Positions 27,136 to 36,861 of a DNA stretch of 64,000 nucleotides are shown one piece after another. The stretch spans positions 20,114 to 84,113 of the forward strand of contig JAYGFA010000050.1 in NCBI GenBank assembly GCA_046582115.1, read 5' to 3'. Source of the DNA: UBA11889 sp046582115 (GTDB lineage: Bacteria > Pseudomonadota > Gammaproteobacteria > Pseudomonadales > Azotimanducaceae). Below the pieces are notes generated by a model, which was not told the origin of the DNA, ran no database searches, and saw nothing but the letters and a program-made list of their open reading frames with translations. Every line of letters starts with the position of its first letter. The stretch's first letter is position 1. Made by a program: the position numbers and the translations under genes.

Positions 27136-28341
27136 CTATTCAAGTAGTGACTTTAGATCAACGTCCGGACTCGAGAGTGCGTTAGGGTCGATGGTCTTAC
27201 CAATGAGTTGCTTCGCTACCATGAATTCACGCGGCGAATTTACAACCTCTGCCGCCACTACCTTCCCGCCGCAAAAGTGAAACATTGCGAACTCATGGGT
27301 TTCGGGTTCTCCGCGAGTGACCGATTCGTCGCCATCGGAGGAAAAACCTACCATTTGTAACTTGAGATCGTATTGGTCGGACCAGAACCAGGGGATACTC
27401 GCATACCGCTTGTCGCCCCCGGCAAGGTTGCTAGCGGCAACGCGCGATTGTTCCATGGCGTTGGGTACCGATTCCAAACGAAGACGTCGGTCCAACAATG
27501 CATTTGGGTGATTTGTGCAATCACCGGCTGCAAAAATGGACGGATCGCTGGTGACGCATCGTTCGTCTACGACAATACCGTTGTTACACGTGAGACCTGC
27601 ATCGGAAGCGATCTCAACGTTAGGCACTACGCCCACGCCGACGATGACCAAATCTGCGTCAACGGTGGTTCCATCTTCGCACAGCACCTGTGTTACTCGC
27701 CCATTACCGACGAATGCCGAAGCTCGTGCCCGGGTCCTTATGTCGACGCCCCGGGCGTTGTGTAGTTCGTGATAAAACGTTGACATAAACGGATGTGTGA
27801 CGCGCTCGAGAATACGTTCTTCCATCTCCAAAATAGTTACTTGCACGGGTGTTGCTGTCGTGACGGCCGCGACTTCAAGGCCGATATATCCACCGCCAAC
27901 GATCACCATACGCGATGCGCTTTCCATGTCGATTCGGATTTTGTCGACATCGGCAATGGTACGAAGTGTGTACACCCCGTCGAGGTCGATACCGGGCAGA
28001 TCCAGTCGCCGAGCGCGGCTGCCAGTGGCAAGCAGTAGCTGATCGTAGGCCACCAGCGATCCGTCGCTGCAGGCGAGAAACCGACCCTCGCGATCGATGT
28101 TTTCGACCGTTATTCCGGTTCGCACATCAATTGTACGATCGACATAAAACTTCTCCGGCCTCAAGAAAACCTTGTCGAGTGGCTGTTCGCCAGCAAGATA
28201 CTGTTTCGAAAGGGGCGGCCTTTGATACGGAATATGGGGTTCCGCACCTATCAGAATTAATTCGCCCTCGAAGCCTTCTTGTCGGATACTCGCCGCCGCT
28301 TGCCCGGCGGCATGTCCACCGCCGACAATTACGATCGCCAT
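27136..28341 (-). CDS. NAD(P)H-dependent ferredoxin/rubredoxin reductase (FAD)
   Basis: 401 aa. Two dinucleotide motifs, VIVGGGHAAGQAA at the N-terminus and MVIVGGGYIGLEVAA near residue 145, with the family blocks PYQRPPLSKQYL, ATGSRARRL and FAAGDCTN, define a putidaredoxin-reductase-type flavoprotein. These reduce small ferredoxins that feed cytochrome P450s or Rieske oxygenases. No ferredoxin or oxygenase gene is near, so its partner is encoded elsewhere. Confidence 0.9.
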   Translation of the reverse strand: MAIVIVGGGHAAGQAAASIRQEGFEGELILIGAEPHIPYQRPPLSKQYLAGEQPLDKVFLRPEKFYVDRTIDVRTGITVENIDREGRFLACSDGSLVAYDQLLLATGSRARRLDLPGIDLDGVYTLRTIADVDKIRIDMESASRMVIVGGGYIGLEVAAVTTATPVQVTILEMEERILERVTHPFMSTFYHELHNARGVDIRTRARASAFVGNGRVTQVLCEDGTTVDADLVIVGVGVVPNVEIASDAGLTCNNGIVVDERCVTSDPSIFAAGDCTNHPNALLDRRLRLESVPNAMEQSRVAASNLAGGDKRYASIPWFWSDQYDLKLQMVGFSSDGDESVTRGEPETHEFAMFHFCGGKVVAAEVVNSPREFMVAKQLIGKTIDPNALSSPDVDLKSLLE

Positions 28342-28428
28342 CTTTTCCCCAGCGCAATAATACTAACGGGCTATTGTAGAGGTGCTCCGTTCCTCAGGAC
28401 ACAACGTATGGTGGTGGTGAATAAATGG

Positions 28429-28758
28429 TCAGCCCTTCTTGTCGGGCATGGGGACCGGGAACGGCGTTACGGTTGCGCCGGCACTGTCGGTGATCTTGGC
28501 GGTTCCCTCCTTTTCCACCTCGTCGACGCGAACGATAGCGTGGATTGGGATGAAGCTCCGTCGCACGCCTGCAAATTCGCCGCGAAGTTTATCCTCACCT
28601 GGATCTATCACCATTTGCGATTTTTCCCCGAAAACGTAATCCTCGATTTCGACGAAGCCATATAGGTCGCTCTGGTAAATCGAGCGGGCATAGACCTCAT
28701 AGATCTGCCCCTGATTGTGGAAGTAAATTCGATAGATGTGTTTCTGATCGTTAGCCAT
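28429..28758 (-). CDS. DUF1820 family protein
   Basis: 109 aa, cytoplasmic, conserved in gammaproteobacteria. The opening IYRIYFHNQGQIYEVYARSI and SFIPIHAIVRVDEVEKEG are recognisable family blocks. It is divergent from miaB, an arrangement also seen in Pseudomonas. Function not known. Confidence 0.85.
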   Translation of the reverse strand: MANDQKHIYRIYFHNQGQIYEVYARSIYQSDLYGFVEIEDYVFGEKSQMVIDPGEDKLRGEFAGVRRSFIPIHAIVRVDEVEKEGTAKITDSAGATVTPFPVPMPDKKG

Positions 28759-28862
28759 TGAAAATTTCGTTGGTGTCTTGCTCCTATTAGTATAGTCGAT
28801 GCTGAGGATTTCAAGGTGCCCTATAATCGCGCGCGAAACCGCGCTGTGTGGTTGAGGATTGG
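28759..28862. promoter_or_regulatory. Divergent promoter region of DUF1820 and miaB
   Basis: A perfect -10 hexamer TATAAT at 28822-28827 is suitably placed for miaB; its -35 is poor. For the opposite gene, TTGAAA followed 16 bases later by TACTAA on the minus strand is a possible promoter. Confidence 0.4.
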
Positions 28863-30173
28863 ATGAAGCTTTTTGTAAAAACCCAGGGCTGCCAGATGAA
28901 CGAGTACGACTCGTCTCGAATAGCTGACCTGCTCGCTGATACTCACAACGCGACGCTCGTCGAGGCGGAACAAGATGCTGACGTCATTCTCTTGAATACC
29001 TGCGCAATACGGGAGAAAGCTCAAGAGAAGGTGTTCCATCAATTGGGTCGGTGGCGACGTCTTAAAGTTGAACGGCCGGATCTCATCATCGGCGTTGGCG
29101 GATGTGTGGCAAGCCAAGAGGGCGCCGCAATTACCTCGAGAGCCCCATTTGTCGATATGGTATTTGGGCCGCAAACACTGCACCGACTCCCTAACATGAT
29201 TGATGAGTTTCGTGAGTCGGGAATCGCTGTCGTTGACGTTAGCTTTCCCAAGATCGAAAAATTTGACCATCTTCCAACGCCGAATGCGGGCGGCCCCTCC
29301 ATGTACATTTCCATCATGGAAGGATGCAACAAATACTGCAGTTTTTGCGTTGTTCCGCATACGCGTGGGCATGAGGTTAGCCGGCCGATGGATGATGTGG
29401 TCCAAGAGGTCGTCGACGTCGCCAGACAAGGCGTCCGGGAGATTAATTTTCTTGGACAAAATGTCAACGCGTACCGCGGTCCCACCGATAGCGGTATCGC
29501 TGATTTATCCGAGCTGATTCACGAAACGGCTCGTGTCGAAGGAATTGATCGGATTCGCTTTACGACGTCCCATCCGATTGAATTTACGGATAATTTGGTT
29601 GCCGCCTATCGTGACGTTCCTGAACTGGTCAGTCACTTGCATTTACCGGTCCAATCTGGATCGGATCGCATTCTCGCCAAGATGAGACGACGATACACCA
29701 GGCTGGAATACAAATCGCTTGTGCGAAGGATTCGGGCGGCGCGACCCGATATTTATCTCTCGTCGGATTTCATCGTCGGATTTCCGGGCGAGACGGATGA
29801 AGATTTTGAAGACACCATGGAGCTGGTTCGATCGCTAGATTTCGATGTGTCTTTCAGCTTTATATACAGTCCGCGACCCGGAACGCCGGCCGCATCTCTG
29901 TCCGATTCGACGCCAATGGAGGTCAAACAACACCGCCTCTCGATATTGCAGGACCAACTGCGCAAACAAGCCCGGCGGCACGCACTCGGTATGGTCGGGC
30001 ATGTGGAAAGAATTCTAGTGACTGGCCCTTCGCGAAAAGATCCAGGAGAACTTCAAGGCCGTACCGAGAATAATCGCGTGGTGAATTTTCGCGGTAGTCT
30101 CGAAGACGCGTTTGTTGACGTCATGATCGACGAAGCGCTACCCAATTCATTACGTGGTCGTCTCACAGCGTGA
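28863..30173 (+). CDS. miaB: tRNA-2-methylthio-N6-dimethylallyladenosine synthase MiaB
   Basis: 436 aa; ATG at 28863 follows GAGG, and family alignment (MKLFVKTQGCQMNEYDS) supports it over the GTG 15 bases earlier. Three auxiliary-cluster cysteines are visible (TQGCQM, NTCAIREKA, GGCVASQEG), then the radical-SAM ligand set CNKYCSFC, and a C-terminal TRAM-like region (GRTENNRVVNF). It methylthiolates A37 of tRNAs. First of the miaB-phoH-ybeY-corC-lnt block. Confidence 0.96.
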   Translation: MKLFVKTQGCQMNEYDSSRIADLLADTHNATLVEAEQDADVILLNTCAIREKAQEKVFHQLGRWRRLKVERPDLIIGVGGCVASQEGAAITSRAPFVDMVFGPQTLHRLPNMIDEFRESGIAVVDVSFPKIEKFDHLPTPNAGGPSMYISIMEGCNKYCSFCVVPHTRGHEVSRPMDDVVQEVVDVARQGVREINFLGQNVNAYRGPTDSGIADLSELIHETARVEGIDRIRFTTSHPIEFTDNLVAAYRDVPELVSHLHLPVQSGSDRILAKMRRRYTRLEYKSLVRRIRAARPDIYLSSDFIVGFPGETDEDFEDTMELVRSLDFDVSFSFIYSPRPGTPAASLSDSTPMEVKQHRLSILQDQLRKQARRHALGMVGHVERILVTGPSRKDPGELQGRTENNRVVNFRGSLEDAFVDVMIDEALPNSLRGRLTA

Positions 30174-30296
30174 TGCGATTCTGAATGGGTTATCGAGAGC
30201 GTTAGGCTTCCACGTCGTTGGTTCGATGCTCGTTAGGCGGACGCCAATTAGAAGAAATACGGCAAACGTCGATTTGACAGACGAAATCCCATCGAT

Positions 30297-31385
30297 ATGC
30301 TTGGCAGTTCAGGGAATGGACATCAAAACGACTTGAGTGATGAGTCGCGCGTGGTCGCATTGACCACCAACGTAAATCTAGAACCTAACGATTCGCGCCG
30401 TTTGGCGGCCCTTTGCGGTCCGTTCGATCAAAATATTAAACATCTAGAGAAGCGCCTCGGAATCAATATAACTAACCGCGGAAACGCGTTTCAGATCACT
30501 GGACCCGAACACGGAGTTCAGGCAGGTAGCGCGCTGTTGTCCCAGCTCTATGTTGAAACGCGCGAAACCAACGTGCTTGACCCAGATACTGTGCATTTGT
30601 TTCTGCAAGAAGCGGGTGTGGAAGATTTGGTCGCCCGAAGTCAACCGCATGTACAACATGACGGGGTTGTCGTGACAACGCGTCGGAAACCAATTAAACC
30701 CCGTGGCGGTAATCAAATTCGGTACGTCGAACGAATTCGTCAACACGACATCAATTTTGGCGTGGGGCCAGCTGGAACAGGTAAAACCTATCTAGGTGTC
30801 GCGTGCGCGGTTGAGGCATTGGAAAATAAGAGAGTCAGCCGCATTCTACTTGTCCGACCTGCGGTGGAAGCAGGCGAGAAGCTCGGGTTTCTGCCCGGAG
30901 ATGTTTCCCAGAAAATTGATCCTTATTTGCGGCCTCTTTACGACGCTCTTTATGAAATGCTCGGAGTTGAAAGGGTCAATAAATATATCGAAAGGAATGT
31001 GATCGAGATTGCCCCACTGGCGTTCATGCGTGGTCGTTCGCTTAATAATTCTTTCATTATTCTTGATGAAGCCCAAAACACGACGCTTGAACAAATGAAG
31101 ATGTTTTTGACGCGAATTGGTTTTGGATCAACTGCAGTTATTACCGGCGATGTAACTCAGATCGACCTTCCGTTGGGAAGCGGTCAACGGTCCGGATTAA
31201 TCCATGTACTTCGTGTTCTCGAAGACGTGAAGGGTTTGAGTTTTACTCGATTTGACTCGAAGGACGTAGTTCGCCATCCGTTGGTACAGCGTATCGTTGA
31301 AGCGTATGCGCGTGAAGATGCGTTGGGTCCATCGCGGAAACCGGATCTGGGCCAACAGAGCGATAGAAGTGGTTCAGGTAGTTAA
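30297..31385 (+). CDS. ybeZ: PhoH family ATPase (YbeZ)
   Basis: 362 aa. Walker A is GPAGTGKTYLG and Walker B region IILDEAQNTT; the N-terminal KH-like part is typical of YbeZ. It is a predicted RNA-associated nucleotide hydrolase that partners YbeY. The miaB-phoH gap is 123 bp and contains no gene. The end of the gene overlaps the GTG of ybeY. Confidence 0.93.
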   Translation: MLGSSGNGHQNDLSDESRVVALTTNVNLEPNDSRRLAALCGPFDQNIKHLEKRLGINITNRGNAFQITGPEHGVQAGSALLSQLYVETRETNVLDPDTVHLFLQEAGVEDLVARSQPHVQHDGVVVTTRRKPIKPRGGNQIRYVERIRQHDINFGVGPAGTGKTYLGVACAVEALENKRVSRILLVRPAVEAGEKLGFLPGDVSQKIDPYLRPLYDALYEMLGVERVNKYIERNVIEIAPLAFMRGRSLNNSFIILDEAQNTTLEQMKMFLTRIGFGSTAVITGDVTQIDLPLGSGQRSGLIHVLRVLEDVKGLSFTRFDSKDVVRHPLVQRIVEAYAREDALGPSRKPDLGQQSDRSGSGS

Positions 31386-31815
31386 CGATCCGATTGATAT
31401 CCAAATCGGGAACGGTACTCGCATACCGAATGCGGACGATCTAGGCGAATACGCGAAAGCTGCTATGGAAGATGAAACGGGTGCCGTCTGCATAAGGGTC
31501 GTTGGCGAACATGAAGGCCGAGAGCTTAATTTCCGATACTGTGCAAAGGACCAGGCGACCAACGTACTGTCGTTTGTCAGTGAGCTTCCCGATTCCCTTG
31601 GCGACATTGCAATATGCGCCCCGGTGGTAGAGGCCGAAGCAGAATCACAATCGAAGTCGCTAGCTGATCACTACGCTCACATGGTCGTTCACGGGGTGCT
31701 GCACCTGCGCGGGTTTGACCACGGTGACGCGGATCAAGCGGTATTAATGGAAGAACGTGAAAACCAAATTCTGCGAAGTCTTGGAATAGCTGATCCGTAC
31801 GAATCTGATGGTTGA
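31369..31815 (+). CDS. ybeY: Endoribonuclease YbeY (rRNA maturation)
   Basis: 148 aa. The frame is open further upstream inside phoH, but GTG at 31369 gives the expected length and the usual opening VVQVVNDPIDIQI. The zinc motif HGVLHLRGFDH (HGxLHLxGxDH) is intact. YbeY is a zinc endonuclease that helps process 16S rRNA and degrade defective ribosomes. It overlaps phoH by 17 and corC by 8 bases. Confidence 0.94.
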   Translation: MVQVVNDPIDIQIGNGTRIPNADDLGEYAKAAMEDETGAVCIRVVGEHEGRELNFRYCAKDQATNVLSFVSELPDSLGDIAICAPVVEAEAESQSKSLADHYAHMVVHGVLHLRGFDHGDADQAVLMEERENQILRSLGIADPYESDG

Positions 31816-32644
31816 AGTTGACGAAAAACGCCCACGATGGCGGGAATGGTTAAATGAACTGGTTTCCCCAGAACTTGATACTGAACATCTAGGGTTTGAG
31901 GATCTTTTGCGCGAAGCTGCTGCCCGCGAGCTGTTGAATCCTGACGCCCTCAACATTATTTATGGAGCGTTGCAAGTGGCCGACATGCGAGCGAGGGACA
32001 TCATGATTCCTCGTTCACAGATGGCAAGCGTGAACGTTGACGCGCGGCTGGAGGAGTTCCTGCCGTTCGTGATTGAACAAAAACACTCGCGATTTCCCGT
32101 GATTGGGGACGACCTGGACGATGTAAAGGGCATCTTGCATGCGAAGGACATCTTGCCTTGGACCTTGGAAGACGACTGGGATGATTTTGACATTAAAGAC
32201 ATCATTCGCAGCGCTTCGGTCGTACCTGAAAGCAAGCGGTTGAACGATTTGCTTCAAGAATTTCGATCGACCCGGAACCACATGGCAATGGTGATCGATG
32301 AATATGGACACGTATCTGGCGTGGTCACGATCGAAGACGTGCTTGAGCAAATTGTTGGTGATATTGAAGACGAGCACGACATCGACGACGACAGCTTTAT
32401 CAAGGAGCTCGACGATCGCAGCTTCAACATTAAAGGCACCACGACCATAGAAGATTTCAACGAATATTTTAACACTCACTTTGACGCGGAGCAGTTCGAC
32501 ACGATTGGAGGCATCGTTGCTAAGGAATTCGGTTATCTGCCGAAGCGTGAGGAAACCGTAATCGTTGAAGGTTTTGCGTTCAAAGTATTGAACGCCGACA
32601 GCCGGCGAATTCGGCTGCTTCATCTCACTTGCCCACGAAGCTAA
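31808..32644 (+). CDS. corC: CorC/HlyC family CBS-domain protein (YbeX)
   Basis: 278 aa, soluble: two CBS repeats (residues ~60-185, with RDIMIPRSQM and SGVVTIEDVLEQIVG) and a C-terminal CorC-HlyC domain (DRSFNIKGTTTIEDFN). It is the cytoplasmic YbeX/CorC type linked to magnesium and cobalt efflux and to ribosome-linked processes; it lacks the membrane domain of larger relatives. Overlaps lnt by 16 bases. Confidence 0.94.
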   Translation: MVEVDEKRPRWREWLNELVSPELDTEHLGFEDLLREAAARELLNPDALNIIYGALQVADMRARDIMIPRSQMASVNVDARLEEFLPFVIEQKHSRFPVIGDDLDDVKGILHAKDILPWTLEDDWDDFDIKDIIRSASVVPESKRLNDLLQEFRSTRNHMAMVIDEYGHVSGVVTIEDVLEQIVGDIEDEHDIDDDSFIKELDDRSFNIKGTTTIEDFNEYFNTHFDAEQFDTIGGIVAKEFGYLPKREETVIVEGFAFKVLNADSRRIRLLHLTCPRS

Positions 32645-34110
32645 AACTCCTAAATGGCTGGGCGATGGGCGCCGCGGCATTGTTCGCGGGCGCGATCTAT
32701 CCTCTCTCGTTTGCGCCATTCGGATGGTGGTTGATTGCGCTGGTTTCTGCGGCGTTGCTTTACAGCGCTATCAAGAACGCGGTAACCGGTCGACGTGCTT
32801 TCCTTTGGGCATGGCTTTTTGGCGTCGGTAAATATGCGGTTGGCGCGTCCTGGATATACGTCAGCATCCACGTACATGGGCAAGCCCCGATACCATTGGC
32901 GTTAACGCTTGTTGCGATTTTCGTCGCTGGAATGGCGGTTTTTTCCGGGGCGTATGGATGGTGTTGGTTTCACGCACGTACTGGTCGTCCTCTGATCGAT
33001 GTCGTTAGCTTTGTTTCTATTTGGGTACTGGGAGAGTGGTTGCTGACATGGTTTTTAACGGGATTTCCATGGCTTTTTACCGGCTACGCGTTGCTGGATA
33101 CTCCGTTGGCGTTGCTCGCACCGATCGGTGGCGTGTTAGCCGTGGGCTTTGCAGGTCTTACATCGGGCCTATTTGTTTTGGAAGCCTGGAGGCACCCGCA
33201 GCTGCTTTTTGTTGCCGCGGTACCGTGGCTTATCGCGTGGGCATTTGCTGACCGAAACTGGGCGTCTCCGACAAAACAATTCACCGTTGCACTGGTACAG
33301 GGAAACATTACGCAGGAAACGAAATGGCTTCCCGAAAGCGTACAGCCAATACTTGATCGTTACGCAGCGCTATCGGATAAAGCATGGGACAAGGATCTCG
33401 TGATCTGGCCAGAAGCCGCCATTACCGTGCCTCATGCGCGGGCAATGACGTACCTCAATGCCATGGCCGATAGAACCAATGGAGCATTAATTCTTGGGGT
33501 ACCGGTGCTGGGACGCGACCCGGACGACCGCTATGTTCACTACAATGCCGCCATTGTTGTCGGTGATGGTACGGGGCAATACCTTAAACGGAAATTGGTG
33601 CCTTTCGGGGAATATGTCCCGTTCGAAAGTGTTTTGAGAGGGGTCATCAAGTTTTTCGATCTTCCCATGTCAACGGTGCGCGAGGGACCAAAACAGCAAA
33701 CGTTGGTTAACGCGGGTGGTCTCAAGGTCGCTATCGCGATTTGTTACGAAATTGTCTATGCGCGGATGGTGGCAACCGATTCAGCTCGCGCTGATCTCAT
33801 TGTCAACATAAGTAACGACTCCTGGTTCGGACGGTCGATTGGTCCCATGCAGCATATGCAAATCGCACGGATGAGGGCACTCGAGAACGGGAGGTATTTA
33901 TTGCGGGCGACCAACAATGGGGTCACTGCGATCGTTGCTCCTAACGGGAAGGTTGTTAGTAATTTACCGCAGTTCGAACAAGGTGTTCTTTTGGGAGAGG
34001 CGGCGGTTATGGAGGGACGCACGCCGTATTCGTGGTGGCTGGACACTCCCATTGTCCTGCTCAGTGTTGGTCTAGTTGCGATAGCTCTTTTTCTCCGCCG
34101 TAAGAACTGA
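32629..34110 (+). CDS. lnt: Apolipoprotein N-acyltransferase Lnt
   Basis: 493 aa, TTG start inside corC. About six N-terminal membrane helices are followed by a nitrilase-type domain and a C-terminal helix. The catalytic triad is visible as Glu262 (WPEAAI), a Lys in KLVPFGEY, and Cys372 (AICYEIVY). Lnt adds the third acyl chain to the N-terminal Cys of lipoproteins in the inner membrane. It completes the conserved miaB-phoH-ybeY-corC-lnt block. Confidence 0.95.
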   Translation: MPTKLKLLNGWAMGAAALFAGAIYPLSFAPFGWWLIALVSAALLYSAIKNAVTGRRAFLWAWLFGVGKYAVGASWIYVSIHVHGQAPIPLALTLVAIFVAGMAVFSGAYGWCWFHARTGRPLIDVVSFVSIWVLGEWLLTWFLTGFPWLFTGYALLDTPLALLAPIGGVLAVGFAGLTSGLFVLEAWRHPQLLFVAAVPWLIAWAFADRNWASPTKQFTVALVQGNITQETKWLPESVQPILDRYAALSDKAWDKDLVIWPEAAITVPHARAMTYLNAMADRTNGALILGVPVLGRDPDDRYVHYNAAIVVGDGTGQYLKRKLVPFGEYVPFESVLRGVIKFFDLPMSTVREGPKQQTLVNAGGLKVAIAICYEIVYARMVATDSARADLIVNISNDSWFGRSIGPMQHMQIARMRALENGRYLLRATNNGVTAIVAPNGKVVSNLPQFEQGVLLGEAAVMEGRTPYSWWLDTPIVLLSVGLVAIALFLRRKN

Positions 34111-34158
34111 ACCGCTCCTAAAAGCACCAACCCTCGTACGTTCTCTGGCCAGCAGCGA

Positions 34159-35826
34159 TTACGCTGTTGGCGGTGGCCGGAGCAAATCCGGGTAAACGGA
34201 AAACCGTGTGTCTTGTCGAGTGCGCACTTCGATCACAACCGTTTCGCCTTCGTGATTGGCGCGCTGGGCTTCTTCAATCGCTGGTGCGATCGCTTCCGCC
34301 GTAGTGACGTGAATCCCTTTGGCACCTAGCGCTTTGGCAACTCCTGCATAGTCCCCGGATTGGTTACCTGTGCCGTACTTTTCCATGGCTACCGGCATGC
34401 TTTTGTCATAACCACCCATTGTGAGATTATTGACTATGACGGTGGTGATGGGGATCTCAGCACGTACGGCGGTTTCGATTTCCATCCCGGTATGTCCAAA
34501 AGCTAAATCGCCCATGAAGTTCAGGCAGAATCGTTCTGGGTTCGCCATTTTTGCCCCCATCACCAAAGGAATACCGTATCCGAGATGCGTAGTCTTACCC
34601 CAGCCAATATATCCGTGCGGGGACGACGCTTTATAGAACGGCATGATCTGGTCCCTTGGGTTGCCCGCATCATGCGTGACGACGCTGTTGCCGTGGTCCA
34701 GGGTGCGATTGATTTCACGGATGACTCGGTATGGATTCACAGGGACTTCGTCGCTATTGAGCAACGGTGCCCACTCTTCGAGCCACTCTTTCCGGGTCTG
34801 TGCAATGGACTCGACAAGCGCTGAATTGGTCCCGCGCCCGTTTTCGCCTACTGCACCCTTGATCTCGTCGATCATCAGTTCAAGGGTTAGTTTTGCGTCC
34901 CCGACGAGGCCAATGTCGATGTCGTAATCTTTGTTTATATCTTCGGCAGCGACGTTGGCCTGGATCATGAATTTCCCCGGGGGGATATCGATACCAAAGG
35001 TTGTTCGCGTAAGACCGGAACCAACCGCGAAGACTGTATCGGCGGCACCCAGCCACTTGAAAACACTTTTAGGGGCGGTTCTATTGGCGGAACCCAATGC
35101 TAGGGAATGATCATCGGGAAAGGCACTTTTCGCTTGCATTGTCGTGATGACTGGGATTGCTGTCAGTTCCGCGAGTTCCAATAGTTGGTCCGCAGCTTGT
35201 GCGTATAACACTCCCTGACCTGCCCAAATAATGGGATCCTTGGCGGCTAATAGTTGGGCTACGGCATCTTTGATATCCGTCCGAGAAGGCCCGTATTTCA
35301 TCGGACTGGATGGTTTATACGGTGGCGTATTTTCTGGGACTTGTTGTCCCAAAACATCTCCGTGCATTTCAACCAAGACCGGACCCGGCCGTCCTTGTCG
35401 AACGGTATGGAAGGCACGACGCATTTCGCGCGTCGTCCGATGAATCTGATCGATTGACAACGCAAGTTTGGTCACGTTGGCGTAATTTCGAGTGGCTGAA
35501 AAATTCGGAGCGATGTCGTAACTTCCGGTACCACTACCGCCCGGCAGGAAGAGAATCGGTACGGAATCCCCCCAAGCCTGAGCGATCCCCCCGAACGAAT
35601 TTTCAACTCCGGGTCCCGACTGGGAGGCAAACACTCCGATTTGTTGGCCTGCGGTCTGGCGGCTGTACCCATCGATTGCGTTAATACCTCCTCTTTCTTG
35701 ACGGAAAACGATAGGCCGTATGCCTATTTTCGCGGCAGCCTCGATCAATGGATTGGCGGGGAAACATGCCATCCAGGTGACACCTTCGGCTTGCAAGCAA
35801 CGTGCGACAAGATCAAAACCGTTCAC
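34159..35826 (-). CDS. Thiamine-diphosphate-dependent enzyme (acetolactate synthase / oxalyl-CoA decarboxylase-like)
   Basis: 555 aa with the three-domain layout of ThDP decarboxylases. The ThDP motif is GDLAFGHTGMEIETA followed 15 residues on by VNN (GDG-type with NN end), and the N-terminal activating-Glu block is PIVFRQERGGINAIDGYSRQ. It is not acetolactate synthase proper since the catalytic pieces of that enzyme differ. In the same direction as, and only 44 bp after, a PdxA-like gene; the three-gene set implies action on a four-carbon acid intermediate or a C2-C3 product. Confidence 0.75.
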   Translation of the reverse strand: MNGFDLVARCLQAEGVTWMACFPANPLIEAAAKIGIRPIVFRQERGGINAIDGYSRQTAGQQIGVFASQSGPGVENSFGGIAQAWGDSVPILFLPGGSGTGSYDIAPNFSATRNYANVTKLALSIDQIHRTTREMRRAFHTVRQGRPGPVLVEMHGDVLGQQVPENTPPYKPSSPMKYGPSRTDIKDAVAQLLAAKDPIIWAGQGVLYAQAADQLLELAELTAIPVITTMQAKSAFPDDHSLALGSANRTAPKSVFKWLGAADTVFAVGSGLTRTTFGIDIPPGKFMIQANVAAEDINKDYDIDIGLVGDAKLTLELMIDEIKGAVGENGRGTNSALVESIAQTRKEWLEEWAPLLNSDEVPVNPYRVIREINRTLDHGNSVVTHDAGNPRDQIMPFYKASSPHGYIGWGKTTHLGYGIPLVMGAKMANPERFCLNFMGDLAFGHTGMEIETAVRAEIPITTVIVNNLTMGGYDKSMPVAMEKYGTGNQSGDYAGVAKALGAKGIHVTTAEAIAPAIEEAQRANHEGETVVIEVRTRQDTRFSVYPDLLRPPPTA

Positions 35827-35870
35827 AGAAATTCCCCCAAAGAACTAAGCGGGAAAGAGTAGCACTCCGG

Positions 35871-36845
35871 TCATACGAAGGTGCGTCTGGATGCAAGTTT
35901 CCATGCGTAATCGAGCGCGTAACCTAACGAGTCAGTAAAAGCGGTCCCTGTCCAGGCGATATCGAACGCGGTCCCGTGATCCACCGATGTTCGAACGATC
36001 GGTAAGCCGATGGTGACGTTGACGGCGGATTTGAAATCAAAGAGTTTCATGGGCGCGTGTCCCTGATCGTGATACATACAGACCACCGCGTCGTAACGAT
36101 TATGGTGTATCGCCTGGCGAAAAATCGTGTCGGCGGGATAGGGGCCGGACGCTTTGATTCCCGCATCAACGGTTTCCTCAATCGCCGGAGTTATATGTTG
36201 TTGTTCTTCGTCCCCAAACATCCCATTTTCTCCGGCATGGGGGTTGACACCGCAAACGGCGATGCGCGGACTCTTAATATGCGTTGATAGAGTCTCGTGT
36301 GTTAGCTCAATGACGGCTCGAACCCTTTGCTTGGTTACGCGACGTATCGCTTCTGTCAACGGAACATGTGCACTGACATGACTTACTGCGATGTCTTCCG
36401 TAACTAGCATCATGGAATAATTTTGTACGTCACAAAGTTGGGCAATCAATTCGGTGTGTCCAACGAATCCTGGATCGCTCATCCGCGTCGCTTCTTTGTT
36501 TACGGGTAATGTAACGATTCCCGCGACTTCGCCCTTTAGAGCATCATGAGTAGCGCGTACAACGTACGCTCGTGCGGCGGCACCTGAATCTTTCCGTAGT
36601 TTCCCGGGCGTGAGATCGGAAGGATTGAGCAATCCCAGATCCATAACATTGAGAGGCCCTTTGATAGCTTGACAGGCGTCATTGACCGTGTTGATCGGAA
36701 CGTCTAACTGGAGAAGAGTGGCGCCAGCCTGCAAGATCGCAGCGTCACCGTAAACGATCACGTCGTTACTCAACTCCCCATTGGCGCAACAACGGAGTGC
36801 AATTTCTGGTCCGACGCCCGACGCGTCTCCCATCGTGACAGCCAT
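35871..36845 (-). CDS. PdxA-family 4-hydroxythreonine-4-phosphate dehydrogenase (PdxA2-like)
   Basis: 324 aa from ATG at 36845 (a GTG at 36851 is in frame). TMGDASGVGPEIALR at the N-terminus and metal ligands in FVGHTEL and YHDQGHAPMK are the standard set. Because it is paired with a DUF1537 kinase, it more likely belongs to the PdxA2 group that oxidatively decarboxylates 4-phospho-threonates in sugar-acid catabolism than to vitamin B6 synthesis; this is inference from context. Confidence 0.82.
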   Translation of the reverse strand: MAVTMGDASGVGPEIALRCCANGELSNDVIVYGDAAILQAGATLLQLDVPINTVNDACQAIKGPLNVMDLGLLNPSDLTPGKLRKDSGAAARAYVVRATHDALKGEVAGIVTLPVNKEATRMSDPGFVGHTELIAQLCDVQNYSMMLVTEDIAVSHVSAHVPLTEAIRRVTKQRVRAVIELTHETLSTHIKSPRIAVCGVNPHAGENGMFGDEEQQHITPAIEETVDAGIKASGPYPADTIFRQAIHHNRYDAVVCMYHDQGHAPMKLFDFKSAVNVTIGLPIVRTSVDHGTAFDIAWTGTAFTDSLGYALDYAWKLASRRTFV

Positions 36846-36861
36846 GCGCACGCGTTTGTAC

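Noticed and set aside
34159..35826. Acetolactate synthase large subunit
   Set aside because: No IlvN partner and no branched-chain amino acid genes nearby; only the ThDP-enzyme fold is supported.
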